A DNA stretch of 34,733 bases, from the NCBI RefSeq assembly GCF_000472285.1, contig NZ_KI421421.1, forward strand, positions 432,197 through 466,929, in the 5' to 3' direction. This DNA is from Desulfuromonas sp. TF. Its GTDB lineage: Bacteria > Desulfobacterota > Desulfuromonadia > Desulfuromonadales > ATBO01. The notes below the pieces were generated by a model, which made no database searches, had not been told where the DNA came from, and saw nothing but the letters and a program-made list of their open reading frames with translations. The translations under genes and the position numbers were made by a program. This document shows positions 1 to 8,409 of this stretch, piece after piece; position 1 is the stretch's first letter, and the number at the start of each line of letters is the position of its first letter.

Positions 1-207
1 TAGATTCGAATACTTTCCATGATCACGATTGACGACCCTTGCCAATTTTAACAGCCATTAACGAGCCCGCAAGCAGGTCGATGCGATACATCCGGAGGAA
101 TCGGTCCGCCCCGATTGATTTCAATACCTTCGCGACTTGATAAAATAGATCAGCTGCTTTACATTGTCACACCCAAGGAAAAATCCGCCCGAAGTTGAGG
201 AGTTCCG

Positions 208-1908
208 ATGACCAGATTCGATCTGCCCCGCGAAAAAAAGAAAGGGCATCTGACCCTGTTGCGCCAGCCCCGCAGCATCACCGCGAGGGAGTTCAACGCC
301 CTTACCCTGGCCGAACGCCTGGACATGGTGCGCGCCGCTCCGAGCCGGCAAAAATACGATCTTATCCTCGAGGCGAACGAACCCGAGGTGCTGATCCGCA
401 GGCTTTCGGTCCAGGAACTTTACCTGATGATCAAGGAATTGGGCCCTGAAGACGTCCCCGAAATCTTTTCCATGGTGAACACCGATCAGTTCGCCACCTT
501 CATCGATCTCGACTGCTGGCAGCAGGACCTTTTCGACGCGCCGGCCGCCCTGCGCTGGATGACCCTGCTTATGGATGCGGGGGAGGAGAAGGTTCTGGAA
601 ACAGCCGACGAGTTTGATTTCGAACTGCTGGTGCTGTTGTTCAAGAAGCTGATCACCATCACCCGCGGCCCCGAGGACGTTGAGGACGACGAGGAAATGG
701 CCGAGTTGATGCACCGCAGCGGCGGCTACGAGATCGAGTGCCGAGACCCGGAACAGGCCAAAACCGTTTTCGCCTTTCTCGACATCCTCTTCCGTCGTCA
801 CCACCACCTCTACATGCGCCTGATAGCGGCTGTGCGCTGGGAAGACGAGACGGCCCTCGAGGAGGAGGTCTATCGCTTCCGCATCGGCCGCCTGCAGGAC
901 CGCGGCTTCCCCGATCCCTTCGAGGCCCAGGCCATCTATGCCTGGATGGACCCCGGGGAGTTCGACCCCCGTCAGCACCGCAAGCTTCCCATGGAGTCGG
1001 GAGAAGAAGGGGTGGAGGCGCCCGGCTTCGTCCTCTCCGCGGCCCGCCCCAGGGATCTGCTGGCCGAGGTGCTGGCCGCCGGCATCGACCATGAGACCGC
1101 CTGGGAGCTGACGTTCATCCTGAACAAGGTGATGGTCGCCGACCGGGTGGACATAGGGGAGGCGTATCAGGTCCACGGCTCGATGGAGGAGGTCTACCGC
1201 TATCTCAACATTGCCCTGGAGCATCTCTCGGACGGCGATTCGGCCACGGCCGCCGATCTGATGGAAGGTGTCTACCTGCAGACCCTTTTCCGCCTCGGCT
1301 TCAGCCTCACGCTGGTGCTGCAGCGGCGTGCCTGGAAAATGCGCGACTCGAAGATCGCCCCCTATCTGGACGGCCCCTTTCGAGCGCTTATCGACGCACT
1401 GGGGCGTAAGAAGCCTCAATTTTATGAAGGGATGGATGCGGAAAATCGCGGCGGCGAGCGCTCCTTCGCCAACCTGCATGATATCCGTCTGGCCGAGGAC
1501 TGGCTGGACCGCCTCGAAGTCCAGCAGCGGCTGTTCGAACTCCGCTTCCCCTTCGAACTGCCCGCGGTGGCGGACCTGCACCTCGACGGGTGCGTCCCCG
1601 ACGATCCCGAGGACCTGGCCCTCTCCGACTTCTTTCTCACCGCCCTGGCCAACCGCATCCTCGGCCGGGCCTTCATCCCCCGTCCCATTGCCGGGGAGGA
1701 ACTGCTTGCGCTGCACGCCAGGGTCTGCAGCGAAGGAAAGGTCTCCGAGGAGCTGCGCCTTGAGACCCGCCACTGGCTCAACTCCCTCGAACCCGGAGCC
1801 GGCGCCTTCGGTGATTACTGCCTCGACTTGTGGGAGGAAGAGTTCTGCCGCCTCAAGCCGGAGGAGATCGAGCCGCGCTTCGTCAGCGGGATGATTGTGA
1901 AGCTTTAG
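208..1908 (+). CDS. DUF6178-like conserved protein, function unknown
   Basis: A 566-residue soluble protein with no signal peptide or membrane segment. It is acidic and rich in Leu, Glu and Arg, and looks all-helical. The pattern of an N-terminal basic stretch (DLPREKKKGHL), a region on ligand loss and ranking (LIRRLSVQELYLMIKELG) and a middle segment with FRRHHHLYMRL matches what I remember of the DUF6178 family, which is typical of Geobacter and Desulfuromonas relatives. No catalytic motif is visible, so no function is proposed. The ATG at 208 is preceded by a good ribosome binding site (GAGGAG, about 5 nt upstream). The gene stands alone: 104 bp separate it from the next gene, and the 207 bp before it contain no gene that I can see. 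A long antisense reading frame covers most of it but is a codon-bias shadow. The reading frame itself is certain; the family name is from memory. Confidence 0.75.
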   Translation: MTRFDLPREKKKGHLTLLRQPRSITAREFNALTLAERLDMVRAAPSRQKYDLILEANEPEVLIRRLSVQELYLMIKELGPEDVPEIFSMVNTDQFATFIDLDCWQQDLFDAPAALRWMTLLMDAGEEKVLETADEFDFELLVLLFKKLITITRGPEDVEDDEEMAELMHRSGGYEIECRDPEQAKTVFAFLDILFRRHHHLYMRLIAAVRWEDETALEEEVYRFRIGRLQDRGFPDPFEAQAIYAWMDPGEFDPRQHRKLPMESGEEGVEAPGFVLSAARPRDLLAEVLAAGIDHETAWELTFILNKVMVADRVDIGEAYQVHGSMEEVYRYLNIALEHLSDGDSATAADLMEGVYLQTLFRLGFSLTLVLQRRAWKMRDSKIAPYLDGPFRALIDALGRKKPQFYEGMDAENRGGERSFANLHDIRLAEDWLDRLEVQQRLFELRFPFELPAVADLHLDGCVPDDPEDLALSDFFLTALANRILGRAFIPRPIAGEELLALHARVCSEGKVSEELRLETRHWLNSLEPGAGAFGDYCLDLWEEEFCRLKPEEIEPRFVSGMIVKL

Positions 1909-2012
1909 TCAAGTCCGATCCGGCCGCGGGGGGTCTATTCCATAAGTAGTCAAAGTCGGACACCGTCGGAATGTTTGCCGAGCGAATTAGATAACTGGAG
2001 GCTATCAAGGAA

Positions 2013-2582
2013 ATGAATGAAAAACCCATCGCCGCAGGGAAGAGCAGCTTCGATCTGGTCGATCCGGAAAAGGTCTTTGCCGAATTGCAGCTACAGCCGG
2101 AGACCGTTTTTCTCGACGTGGCCTGCGGGGTGGGCAACTACGCCGTGGCCGCCGCCGAGTTCATCGGCACCGGGGGCGTTATCCATGCCGTCGATCTGTG
2201 GGAGGAAGGGATCGCCGCCCTTCGGGAGCGGATCGACCAGATGGCGCTGACCCAGATCCATGCCGAGGTCGGGGATGTCAGCCGGAGCCTGCCCGTGGAG
2301 GATGACAGTGTCGACGTCGTCCTGATGGCCACGGTCCTCCACGACCTTGTGGCGGATGGAACGGCGGTGGGGACATTGCGGGGAATTGTGCGGGTCCTCA
2401 AGCCGCAGGGGCGACTGGTGATCATCGAGTTCGACAAGGTGGAAAGTGAGCCGGGCCCCCCGGTGGCGATCAGGCTGTCGCCCGGAGAGGTGGAGGAGAT
2501 TGTCGCCCCCTACGGCTTTTGCGAAGAACACATCAAGGCCGTTGGTCCCACCACCTACCTCATCTCTTTTAAGACCGTCTAA
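2013..2582 (+). CDS. class I SAM-dependent methyltransferase
   Basis: A 189-residue protein with the Rossmann-like methyltransferase core. Motif I is FLDVACGVG at residues 33-41, followed by an acidic residue at the end of strand 2 (HAVDLW) that would hold the ribose of S-adenosylmethionine. An aspartate-rich loop (VEDDSVDVVLMATVLHDL) follows as motif IV/post-I, then GRLVIIEFD. The length and motif order fit a small Methyltransf_11/25-type enzyme. The substrate cannot be read from the sequence. GGAGG lies 12 nt before the ATG, and a second weak AAGGA is closer. The SugE-type exporter gene starts 28 nt after the stop, so the two are probably cotranscribed. A link to cation or toxicant resistance is possible but unproven. 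Confidence 0.85.
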   Translation: MNEKPIAAGKSSFDLVDPEKVFAELQLQPETVFLDVACGVGNYAVAAAEFIGTGGVIHAVDLWEEGIAALRERIDQMALTQIHAEVGDVSRSLPVEDDSVDVVLMATVLHDLVADGTAVGTLRGIVRVLKPQGRLVIIEFDKVESEPGPPVAIRLSPGEVEEIVAPYGFCEEHIKAVGPTTYLISFKTV

Positions 2583-2610
2583 GTGAGGCGGCATCATCGG
2601 GAAGTTCCAT

Positions 2611-2931
2611 ATGGCATGGGTTTATCTGGTCGTCGCCGGCCTCTTCGAATGCGGCTGGGCGATCGGCCTGAAATATACCGAAGGATTCTCCCGGCTATGG
2701 CCATCGGTGTGGACGATCGCCGCCATGGCCGTCAGTTTCAAACTATTGTCCATGGCGATGAGAACCATCCCCGTCGGCACCGCTTATGCCGTGTGGACCG
2801 GCATCGGAGCCGCGGGTGTGGCATTGGGGGGAATTCTTCTCTTCGGGGAATCGAGGGAGAGTATACGGATTCTGTGCATCCTGCTCATCGTCTGCGGGGT
2901 GTTAGGGCTGAAGGTTTTTTCGACGGATTGA
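2611..2931 (+). CDS. sugE: SugE/Gdx-type small multidrug resistance exporter
   Basis: A 106-residue inner-membrane protein with four hydrophobic segments, which is the size and topology of the small multidrug resistance family. The essential membrane Glu13 sits in the context [17 protein letters not shown]. This context is typical of the SugE/Gdx branch (guanidinium or quaternary ammonium export) rather than the EmrE branch. The family works as an antiparallel homodimer that exchanges protons for a cationic substrate. The gene follows the methyltransferase by 28 nt. That gap is too short for a guanidine riboswitch, and none was recognised upstream. GGGAAG precedes the ATG by 6 nt. It converges with the TAXI gene, leaving only 26 bp between stops. 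Confidence 0.9.
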   Translation: MAWVYLVVAGLFECGWAIGLKYTEGFSRLWPSVWTIAAMAVSFKLLSMAMRTIPVGTAYAVWTGIGAAGVALGGILLFGESRESIRILCILLIVCGVLGLKVFSTD

Positions 2932-2957
2932 GCCGATGGCAGGCTCGATTCTCCAGT

Positions 2958-3917
2958 CTATTGCCGGGACTCCCAGTAACGCTTCGCGCCCGGATGGAGA
3001 GGAACGGCGAGGTCCCGTGCTGCTTTATCGGGATCCAGTTCCCTGCCAGTGGGATGTACGGTCTGCATCTCCTTCAGCCCCTTGGCTGAAAAGATGTGAG
3101 AGAGCGCCTCAAAGACGATTTGGTCCTTTACCTTTTTGGAAGCCACCCATACGGCCTGATCCCGAAAAGTTTCCGCCTCCGCGTCCACGCATGAGTAAGC
3201 TCCCGCCGGAATCGTTCCCGGCGAATAGTAAGGATGTTCCGTGTAAAAGTCGGAACCGTCCGCAGCCTTGCTCAGATCGATGAAACGCAGGGAGGTGTGC
3301 CGGCAGATCTCCTTCAGAGAGGCGCTGGGATAACCGACTATCTGCCATACAGCCTCGACCTGGCCGCTGAGAAAATCCTTGACCACGAGGTCGAAGCTGG
3401 CATATTCGGGCTTGATCTCTTCCCACATTCCCACGCTCCGGAAAAACCTCCGTGCTGCCGCAAATGTCCCCGACCCTCGCGTTCCAACCGCCACCCTCTT
3501 GCCTTTCAGGTCTGCAAGTGTCCTGATGCTGCTGTTTTCCAGAACCGCAAGATGGGCGTATTCATCGAAGAGGCGGGCGACGGCCCTGACCCCGGTGAAG
3601 GAGACGGAATACTCTTTCAGCCGCCCTCTTTTCCCCAGTTCGATATCGCTGGCGCTGGCCAGAGCCATGTCGATTTTCCCCGTATCGAGTCGGATCAGAT
3701 TGGCGATCGAGCCGCCCGAAGGATTGACGGTGATGCGCACCGCCGGCATCTTGCGGTTCAGCAGTTCGGCCAGGCCTTCGGCAAAGACGAGGTAGGTCCC
3801 CCCGGCCGGGCCTCCGTCGAAAGACACTTCCTTTGTTTCCGCTCCCCGGGCGCTTCCGGGCAGCCCGATCGTCCATAAAAGGAGGAGCATCAGCAGGGTT
3901 GACAGCCTTTTATCCAT
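2958..3917 (-). CDS. TAXI family TRAP transporter solute-binding protein
   Basis: About 319 residues with a signal peptide: a basic start (MDKR), a Leu-rich core and a likely cleavage after the SARGA region. The mature part begins EVSFDGGPAGGTY, followed by NPSGGSIANL and DMALASASD. Those are hallmarks of the TAXI (TRAP-associated extracytoplasmic immunogenic) binding proteins, which scavenge carboxylates such as glutamate or succinate-like acids. VAVGTRGSGTFAAARRFF and GAYSCVDA are further family-typical stretches. The protein should be periplasmic. No TRAP membrane subunit (DctM or the fused 4TM-12TM form) is in the window, so it is an orphan binding protein or uses a distant permease. An alternative ATG lies 18 nt upstream at 3935; the chosen start gives a more normal signal peptide. 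Confidence 0.88.
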   Translation of the reverse strand: MDKRLSTLLMLLLLWTIGLPGSARGAETKEVSFDGGPAGGTYLVFAEGLAELLNRKMPAVRITVNPSGGSIANLIRLDTGKIDMALASASDIELGKRGRLKEYSVSFTGVRAVARLFDEYAHLAVLENSSIRTLADLKGKRVAVGTRGSGTFAAARRFFRSVGMWEEIKPEYASFDLVVKDFLSGQVEAVWQIVGYPSASLKEICRHTSLRFIDLSKAADGSDFYTEHPYYSPGTIPAGAYSCVDAEAETFRDQAVWVASKKVKDQIVFEALSHIFSAKGLKEMQTVHPTGRELDPDKAARDLAVPLHPGAKRYWESRQ

Positions 3918-4014
3918 GCCGCCTTCTGTACCCATCCGTTTTCGACCCTGTCAGCGGTTGACCGTCCGTCATTTGGCCGTTCTTCTACAAGAATCGATCG
4001 AAAAGGGTCTCCTG

Positions 4015-5763
4015 TCAACTGTCGTCCATTTCGCGTCCTTGCGCAGGCAGTTCCGGGGTTCGGTCGAGGTCGAGGGGGATCTCCTTCACCCGCATTCCTT
4101 CGCCGCTTCGGGTCAGGTAGAGAAAGAGCAGCACCGTCCTTCCCGAGAGCCTCCGCAGCCGTTCGAAGACTGCGGCGAAGTGCTGGATCTTGATTCCCTG
4201 CCCCTTGACAGCCTCCGTCTCCCGCCGCACCTGTTCCCGAACCGCCTCCCTCTCTTCCTCCGTCAGGGTCAGGTCGAAAAAGTCCGGCGCGTTGCCGGGC
4301 GCTACCCGTTCGCAGAGGGCCAGATCACGAGCCAGTCCATCCCTGAGGGTTTCGCGTACCTCTCCGCCGAAGGTGCTCCGGACGAAATTCCAGCAGGCCT
4401 CGAAAACCGCGCGCTGGGAAAGGGGATGACGAAAGAGGTCCCGGGTGCGCCAGAAGTCTTCCAGGCGTTCGAGGCCTGCGGAAAGGGAACCGCAGGCCGC
4501 CTTCAATCCTTCGAGAAAGCCGCCGAACCGACCGCTGTTGAAGGTGAGATCGAAGAGGCGGCTGAGGCCGCGAAGTCGGTCGATCTCGGCGAAGGTAAGC
4601 TCCGGTGTGGAGAGGATGCCATAGGGGGGATGAGGGTCGAAGCGAAGGCCAAGCCGGCGGGCGTCGCGGCGCAGGGGGGCGCCGGGGAGGAGCTTGACCG
4701 GTTCGATCTGCAGGTGGTGGGGACAGAGAGAGGCCACCTTCTCGACGGAGGCCAGGAAGTCCCGGTACCCTTCTCCCGGAAGGCCCGCGATGAGGTCGAG
4801 GTGGAGATGGATGTTCCCCGCTGCCCGCAGGCGGCGGACGCTCTCCTCCAGCTTCTCCAGGGAGGCCTGCCGGCCGATGGCGTCGAGGGTGGCCGGCAGA
4901 GTCGACTGGACCCCGATTTCGAACTGGAACATCCCCGATGGGACCGTTTCCAATAGAGCCAGGGTTTCTTCGTCGAGGAGATGGGCGCCGATCTCGAAAT
5001 GGAAGTGGGTCTGCCTGTTGTGCCGGAGAATGAAGGACCAGATCTCCCGGGCCCGGGCGGCATCATAGTTGAAGGTACGGTCGACCAGCTTGACCTTGGG
5101 GACTCCGGCGTCCATGAGCAGGCGCAGATCGTCCCGGATGCGGGCCATGGAGAAGGAGCGCACCCGTTCGTCGAGGGCGCTCATGCAGAAGGAGCAGGTG
5201 TACGGGCAGCCGCGGCTGGTCTCGAGATAGACGAAGCCGCGGGAGAGGTCTGCCAGGCCGAGAGCGAAGGGGGAGGGGAGTTCATCGAGATCCGCCAGGG
5301 GCGGAGCGTCCGGACCTTCGACTACCCCTTTGTTGCGGCGCTGAGCCAGGCGCGGAACGTCGAGGGAATCCACCCCCTTCGCCCAGGCCGAAAGGAGTCC
5401 GCGCAGGGGGATCTCTCCTTCGCCCCGCACCAGGGCGCTCACCCCCGGATGCCGGTCGAAGAGATCCGGACCGTCGAAGGAGACTTCCGGGCCGCCGAGA
5501 ACGATGCGGATCCCCGGCCGGACCGTCGCAAGTGCATCGGCCAGCTCCAGGGTCTCGCGGCGGTTCCACAGGTAGACCGAGAAGGCGACGACATCCGGCT
5601 CCTCGGCGATGAGGGCGGCCAGCACATTCTCCTTCGGTTCGTGGACGGTGAATTCACGAATGCACAGTTCCCCGCATTCTTCCCGGCAGTACGCGGCCAT
5701 GCAGGGAAGGGCGAGGCTCGGATGGATGAATTTGCTGTGCAGTGTTGTCAGGATGGTACGCAT
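4015..5763 (-). CDS. B12-binding domain radical SAM protein (DUF4080-like)
   Basis: A 582-residue enzyme with two visible domains. Residues 1-145 look like a cobalamin-binding Rossmann fold (MRTILTTLHSKFIHPSLAL, then VVAFSVYLWNRRE and RIVLGGPEVS). From about residue 175 a radical SAM core follows, with the cluster motif C186-x3-C190-x2-C193 in SRGCPYTCSFCMS. Core motifs continue with FEIGVQS and LDLIAGLPGEG. The last ~200 residues form a helical extension like that of DUF4080. Such enzymes cleave S-adenosylmethionine to start radical chemistry, often methylation or ring changes; the substrate is unknown. The open frame continues upstream to 6261, but that extension is low in sense and runs through an intergenic repeat. 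The ATG at 5763 gives the standard family N-terminus. It is divergent from the next radical SAM gene. Confidence 0.88.
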   Translation of the reverse strand: MRTILTTLHSKFIHPSLALPCMAAYCREECGELCIREFTVHEPKENVLAALIAEEPDVVAFSVYLWNRRETLELADALATVRPGIRIVLGGPEVSFDGPDLFDRHPGVSALVRGEGEIPLRGLLSAWAKGVDSLDVPRLAQRRNKGVVEGPDAPPLADLDELPSPFALGLADLSRGFVYLETSRGCPYTCSFCMSALDERVRSFSMARIRDDLRLLMDAGVPKVKLVDRTFNYDAARAREIWSFILRHNRQTHFHFEIGAHLLDEETLALLETVPSGMFQFEIGVQSTLPATLDAIGRQASLEKLEESVRRLRAAGNIHLHLDLIAGLPGEGYRDFLASVEKVASLCPHHLQIEPVKLLPGAPLRRDARRLGLRFDPHPPYGILSTPELTFAEIDRLRGLSRLFDLTFNSGRFGGFLEGLKAACGSLSAGLERLEDFWRTRDLFRHPLSQRAVFEACWNFVRSTFGGEVRETLRDGLARDLALCERVAPGNAPDFFDLTLTEEEREAVREQVRRETEAVKGQGIKIQHFAAVFERLRRLSGRTVLLFLYLTRSGEGMRVKEIPLDLDRTPELPAQGREMDDS

Positions 5764-5864
5764 AAGTGACAGGATAACGGAGGGGGCAGGGGTTGGGAAG
5801 AGGAAATTGCTCCCTGGCCCGGGAGTGTGGTATCCTCGCTTTTCAATGAAATCATTAAGGCTTC

Positions 5865-5980
5865 CTCTCGCCCGTTCGCTTCGCTCACTCGAGCACGCAG
5901 AGATCGCAGAGAAAACCCTGGTTCGTCGGTTTTCTCCGCGTCCTCTGCGAACTTGAGCGACTGAAAGGAGCGGGCGAGAG
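5865..5980. repeat. imperfect palindromic dispersed repeat, copy 1
   Basis: A stretch of about 116 bp between two divergent radical SAM genes folds on itself. The outer arms are CTCTCGCCCG (5865-5874) and CGGGCGAGAG (5971-5980). Inside are CGCTCA/TGAGCG and a long arm ending AGAAAACC (left, to 5917) facing GGTTTTCT (right, from 5928) around a 10-nt loop. The core reading TTCGCTTCGCTCACT followed by CACGCAGAG is shared with 9815-9905 in the same orientation. I recall similar elements, with translated shadows such as HRGHRE, from many genomes. It is probably non-coding. Confidence 0.75.
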
Positions 5981-6028
5981 ACGATTCTGTTTTTTTGGGA
6001 ATTCAGATTTTCCAGATCGGAAACCAAA

Positions 6029-7357
6029 GTGAAAAGATGCAAAACCATCCTTGCCGTGGTCGCCGATGAATCGGGGGAAGTCTTCGAGCACCCCGAACTG
6101 CTCATGCTGGGGATGAACGGCATGACCGCGCGCCTGCCGAGGGAGGATGAGCTCATCCCCCTGCCGGAAGGGAGCCGCCTCTTTACCATCCCCGATACGC
6201 CGCCCATCGGCTTCGACCGCAAACGGCGCCAGGCTGTCACGGCCGAGCGGCTGCCGCGCAACTGGGGGGGAGGACGGATTCAGGCGGTGTCGACCTTTCT
6301 GACCCCGGCCTTCACCCGCACCCTGCTGCCGGCGGCTGATTACCGGCACAAGAAGGTGCAGCTGCCCCTCTGGTCCTATACGGCGGTGGGGTGGTGCGCG
6401 GAGGAGGAGCGCTTCTACTGCGCCGCGGTGCGGGTCGACCGCAACACCCAGTGGGAGCCGGACCATTTCGATGACCGCAAGCTCGATCCCCTGGTGCGCC
6501 GCCGCCTGCGGGAAGAGCCGGACAACCGGCTGCTGGAGCAGCTCGCCCGCTGCGCCGTCGACTACCACTGCTTCGCCGCCAAGAACCTCTTCTTCCGCCG
6601 CTGGGAGGCCCCGCTTCCCACCTCTCCGGCCTGCAACTCCCGCTGCCTGGGATGCATCTCCCTGCAGGAGTCGGACTGCTGCCCTTCCAGTCAGGAGCGC
6701 CTGACCTTCGTCCCCACCGTCGAGGAGATCTGCCAGGTGGCGGTTCCGCATCTGCGCGAGGCCGAACAGGCGATCGTCTCCTTCGGCCAGGGATGCGAAG
6801 GGGATCCGATCCTTCAGGCGGACACCATCTGCTCCTCGGTACGCGAGATGCGCCGACAGACCCCCCGAGGCACCATCAACTTCAATTCCAACGCCTCCAT
6901 CCCCGCGGCCGTCGACGCTCTGGCGGAAGCGGGAGTGGACTCGATCCGCGTCTCGCTCAATTCGGTTCAGGAACGTTTTTACAACGCCTATTACCGTCCC
7001 CGAGGATATGTCTTTGCAGACGTCCTCGAATCGATCCGGCGGGGCAGGGACAAGGGGCTGTTCACCATGCTCAACTATCTGGTCTTCCCCGGCATCAGCG
7101 ACCGGGAGGAGGAGGTGGAAGCGCTCATCCGGCTGGTGGATGAGACCGGCATCGACATGATTCAGATGCGCAATCTGAGTCTGGATCCGGTCATGTACTG
7201 GGAGGCTATGGGCGTCTCCGGAGAGGGGATGGGAATGACGGCCATGCTCGATCGGGTCAAGGCCCGTGTTCCCCGAATCCAGTTCGGTTATTTCAACCGC
7301 ACCCGGGAGAACTTCTACCCCGAGGGGTTCGAATCCGACTGGCCGATCCCGGCCTGA
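6029..7357 (+). CDS. radical SAM protein, cytosolic, substrate unknown
   Basis: A 442-residue protein starting with GTG. The first ~195 residues are an unrecognised domain with several Cys and Trp residues. A radical SAM domain follows, with C202-x3-C206-x2-C209 (ACNSRCLGCISLQ) and a further Cys pair (DCCPSSQERL). The GxGE-like motif is replaced by SFGQGCEGDPI. INFNSNASIPAAVDALAEAGVDSIRVSLNS is a classic core strand/helix arrangement, and TMLNYLVFPGISD and IQMRNLSLDP follow. It lacks a SPASM-type C-terminal cysteine cluster. I do not know the reaction. It is divergent from the B12 radical SAM gene across a 265-bp gap that holds the palindromic repeat. No strong ribosome binding site is seen before the GTG, so the start is less sure than the frame. 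Confidence 0.85.
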   Translation: MKRCKTILAVVADESGEVFEHPELLMLGMNGMTARLPREDELIPLPEGSRLFTIPDTPPIGFDRKRRQAVTAERLPRNWGGGRIQAVSTFLTPAFTRTLLPAADYRHKKVQLPLWSYTAVGWCAEEERFYCAAVRVDRNTQWEPDHFDDRKLDPLVRRRLREEPDNRLLEQLARCAVDYHCFAAKNLFFRRWEAPLPTSPACNSRCLGCISLQESDCCPSSQERLTFVPTVEEICQVAVPHLREAEQAIVSFGQGCEGDPILQADTICSSVREMRRQTPRGTINFNSNASIPAAVDALAEAGVDSIRVSLNSVQERFYNAYYRPRGYVFADVLESIRRGRDKGLFTMLNYLVFPGISDREEEVEALIRLVDETGIDMIQMRNLSLDPVMYWEAMGVSGEGMGMTAMLDRVKARVPRIQFGYFNRTRENFYPEGFESDWPIPA

Positions 7358-7505
7358 GGGACGGCAATCCTACCCCCTACCCATTGACAAGGGGGGCCGG
7401 CAGTCTACCCTTTTCTGAAGGGCAGACGCTGAGGGCTGCCGCAGGACATCTGATGATTTTGAGAATCTGATCAGACTTAAATTCTTACTCAAACGAGGAA
7501 AATAG

Positions 7506-8384
7506 ATGGGATTACTTGATTTCTTCAAGCCGGTGGCGGTATGGCCGGTGGACCGCATAAAGCAATTCATCCAAGATCGTGACCCCGGCGATTACAACCT
7601 GATCGATGTCCGTCAGCCCCGGGAATATGCCCGCGGGCACATTCCGGGCGCGCGGTCGATGCCGGTCAGCCAATTGGAGGAGAACCATCGGGAGTTCGAC
7701 CCGGACAAACCGACCATCGTCTATTGCAATTCCGGCCCGCGAAGCCAGGCCGCCGCGAGCGTCCTTTTACGGATCGGTTTCCGCCAGGTCGTCTGCTTGG
7801 AGGGGGGGATTTCCGCCTGGCACGGGATGGTCGCCAAAGGGATGCCGGAGACCACGATGGTCTGGTTTTTCCCGGCCCATACCCCGGATCAGTTCGTCGC
7901 CCTGGCCTGGCTGCTGGAAAAGGGGACACGCGAGTTTTACGGCCATGTCTCCGATCGGCTGACCGATCCTGAAGCCAGGGAGATGTATCTCAAGCTGACC
8001 GAAGCCGAAGATCACCATCTGGCCGCGTTGCAAAAGCTCTATGAAAAGTTCACCGGTCACGCCGCCGGAGAGGAATTCCCCTTTGGGGTCATTGATATCG
8101 ATCCCGGCGAGGAGCCCATCATGGAAGGAGGAATCTCGGTCCGAAAGGCACTTGACTGGATAAAGGGGAAGACCCTGAAAGATATTTTAGAACTGACCAT
8201 CGGGGTGGAAACCGTCGCCTACGATCGGTATCTTTTCATGCTGGAGAAGATCGAGGACGAGAGCATCCGCAAGGTTCTCAAGTCCCTGGCTCTGGTTGAG
8301 AAACGGCACCTGGAAATGGTCTCCCAATGGCTCGAGAGGCTGATCGAACAAAAACAGAAGGTATCGGAATCGGCTCCACTCTAA
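7506..8384 (+). CDS. rhodanese domain + ferritin-like diiron domain fusion, copy 1
   Basis: A 292-residue cytosolic fusion. Residues 1-~110 are a rhodanese domain: LIDVRQPREYARGHIPGA, then the active-site loop CNSGPRS with the persulfide-forming Cys, then GGISAWHGM. From ~125 to the end lies a rubrerythrin-like four-helix bundle with the full ligand set: a Glu in EKGTREFY, ExxH in EAEDHH, a Glu in GVETVAYDRY and ExxH in VEKRHL. No rubredoxin-like Cys4 site is present. The combination suggests sulfane-sulfur transfer joined to diiron peroxide or sulfur chemistry, which is inference. GAGG lies 7 nt before the ATG. A paralog follows 25 nt after the stop. The 148-bp leader contains TTGACA at 7384 but no convincing -10 box. 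Confidence 0.88.
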   Translation: MGLLDFFKPVAVWPVDRIKQFIQDRDPGDYNLIDVRQPREYARGHIPGARSMPVSQLEENHREFDPDKPTIVYCNSGPRSQAAASVLLRIGFRQVVCLEGGISAWHGMVAKGMPETTMVWFFPAHTPDQFVALAWLLEKGTREFYGHVSDRLTDPEAREMYLKLTEAEDHHLAALQKLYEKFTGHAAGEEFPFGVIDIDPGEEPIMEGGISVRKALDWIKGKTLKDILELTIGVETVAYDRYLFMLEKIEDESIRKVLKSLALVEKRHLEMVSQWLERLIEQKQKVSESAPL

Positions 8385-8409
8385 GAGGCGGACCGGCGCG
8401 GAAGGATCT

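Noticed and set aside
121-1773. 550-aa antisense open frame over the DUF6178-like gene
   Set aside because: It is a codon-bias shadow; the sense protein has coherent helical sequence and a good ribosome binding site.
2582-2611. Guanidine riboswitch before sugE
   Set aside because: Only 28 nt separate the genes and no conserved motif is visible.
5764-6261. N-terminal extension of the B12 radical SAM frame
   Set aside because: It reads through the palindromic repeat and gives basic, non-homologous sequence; the start at 5763 gives the family N-terminus.
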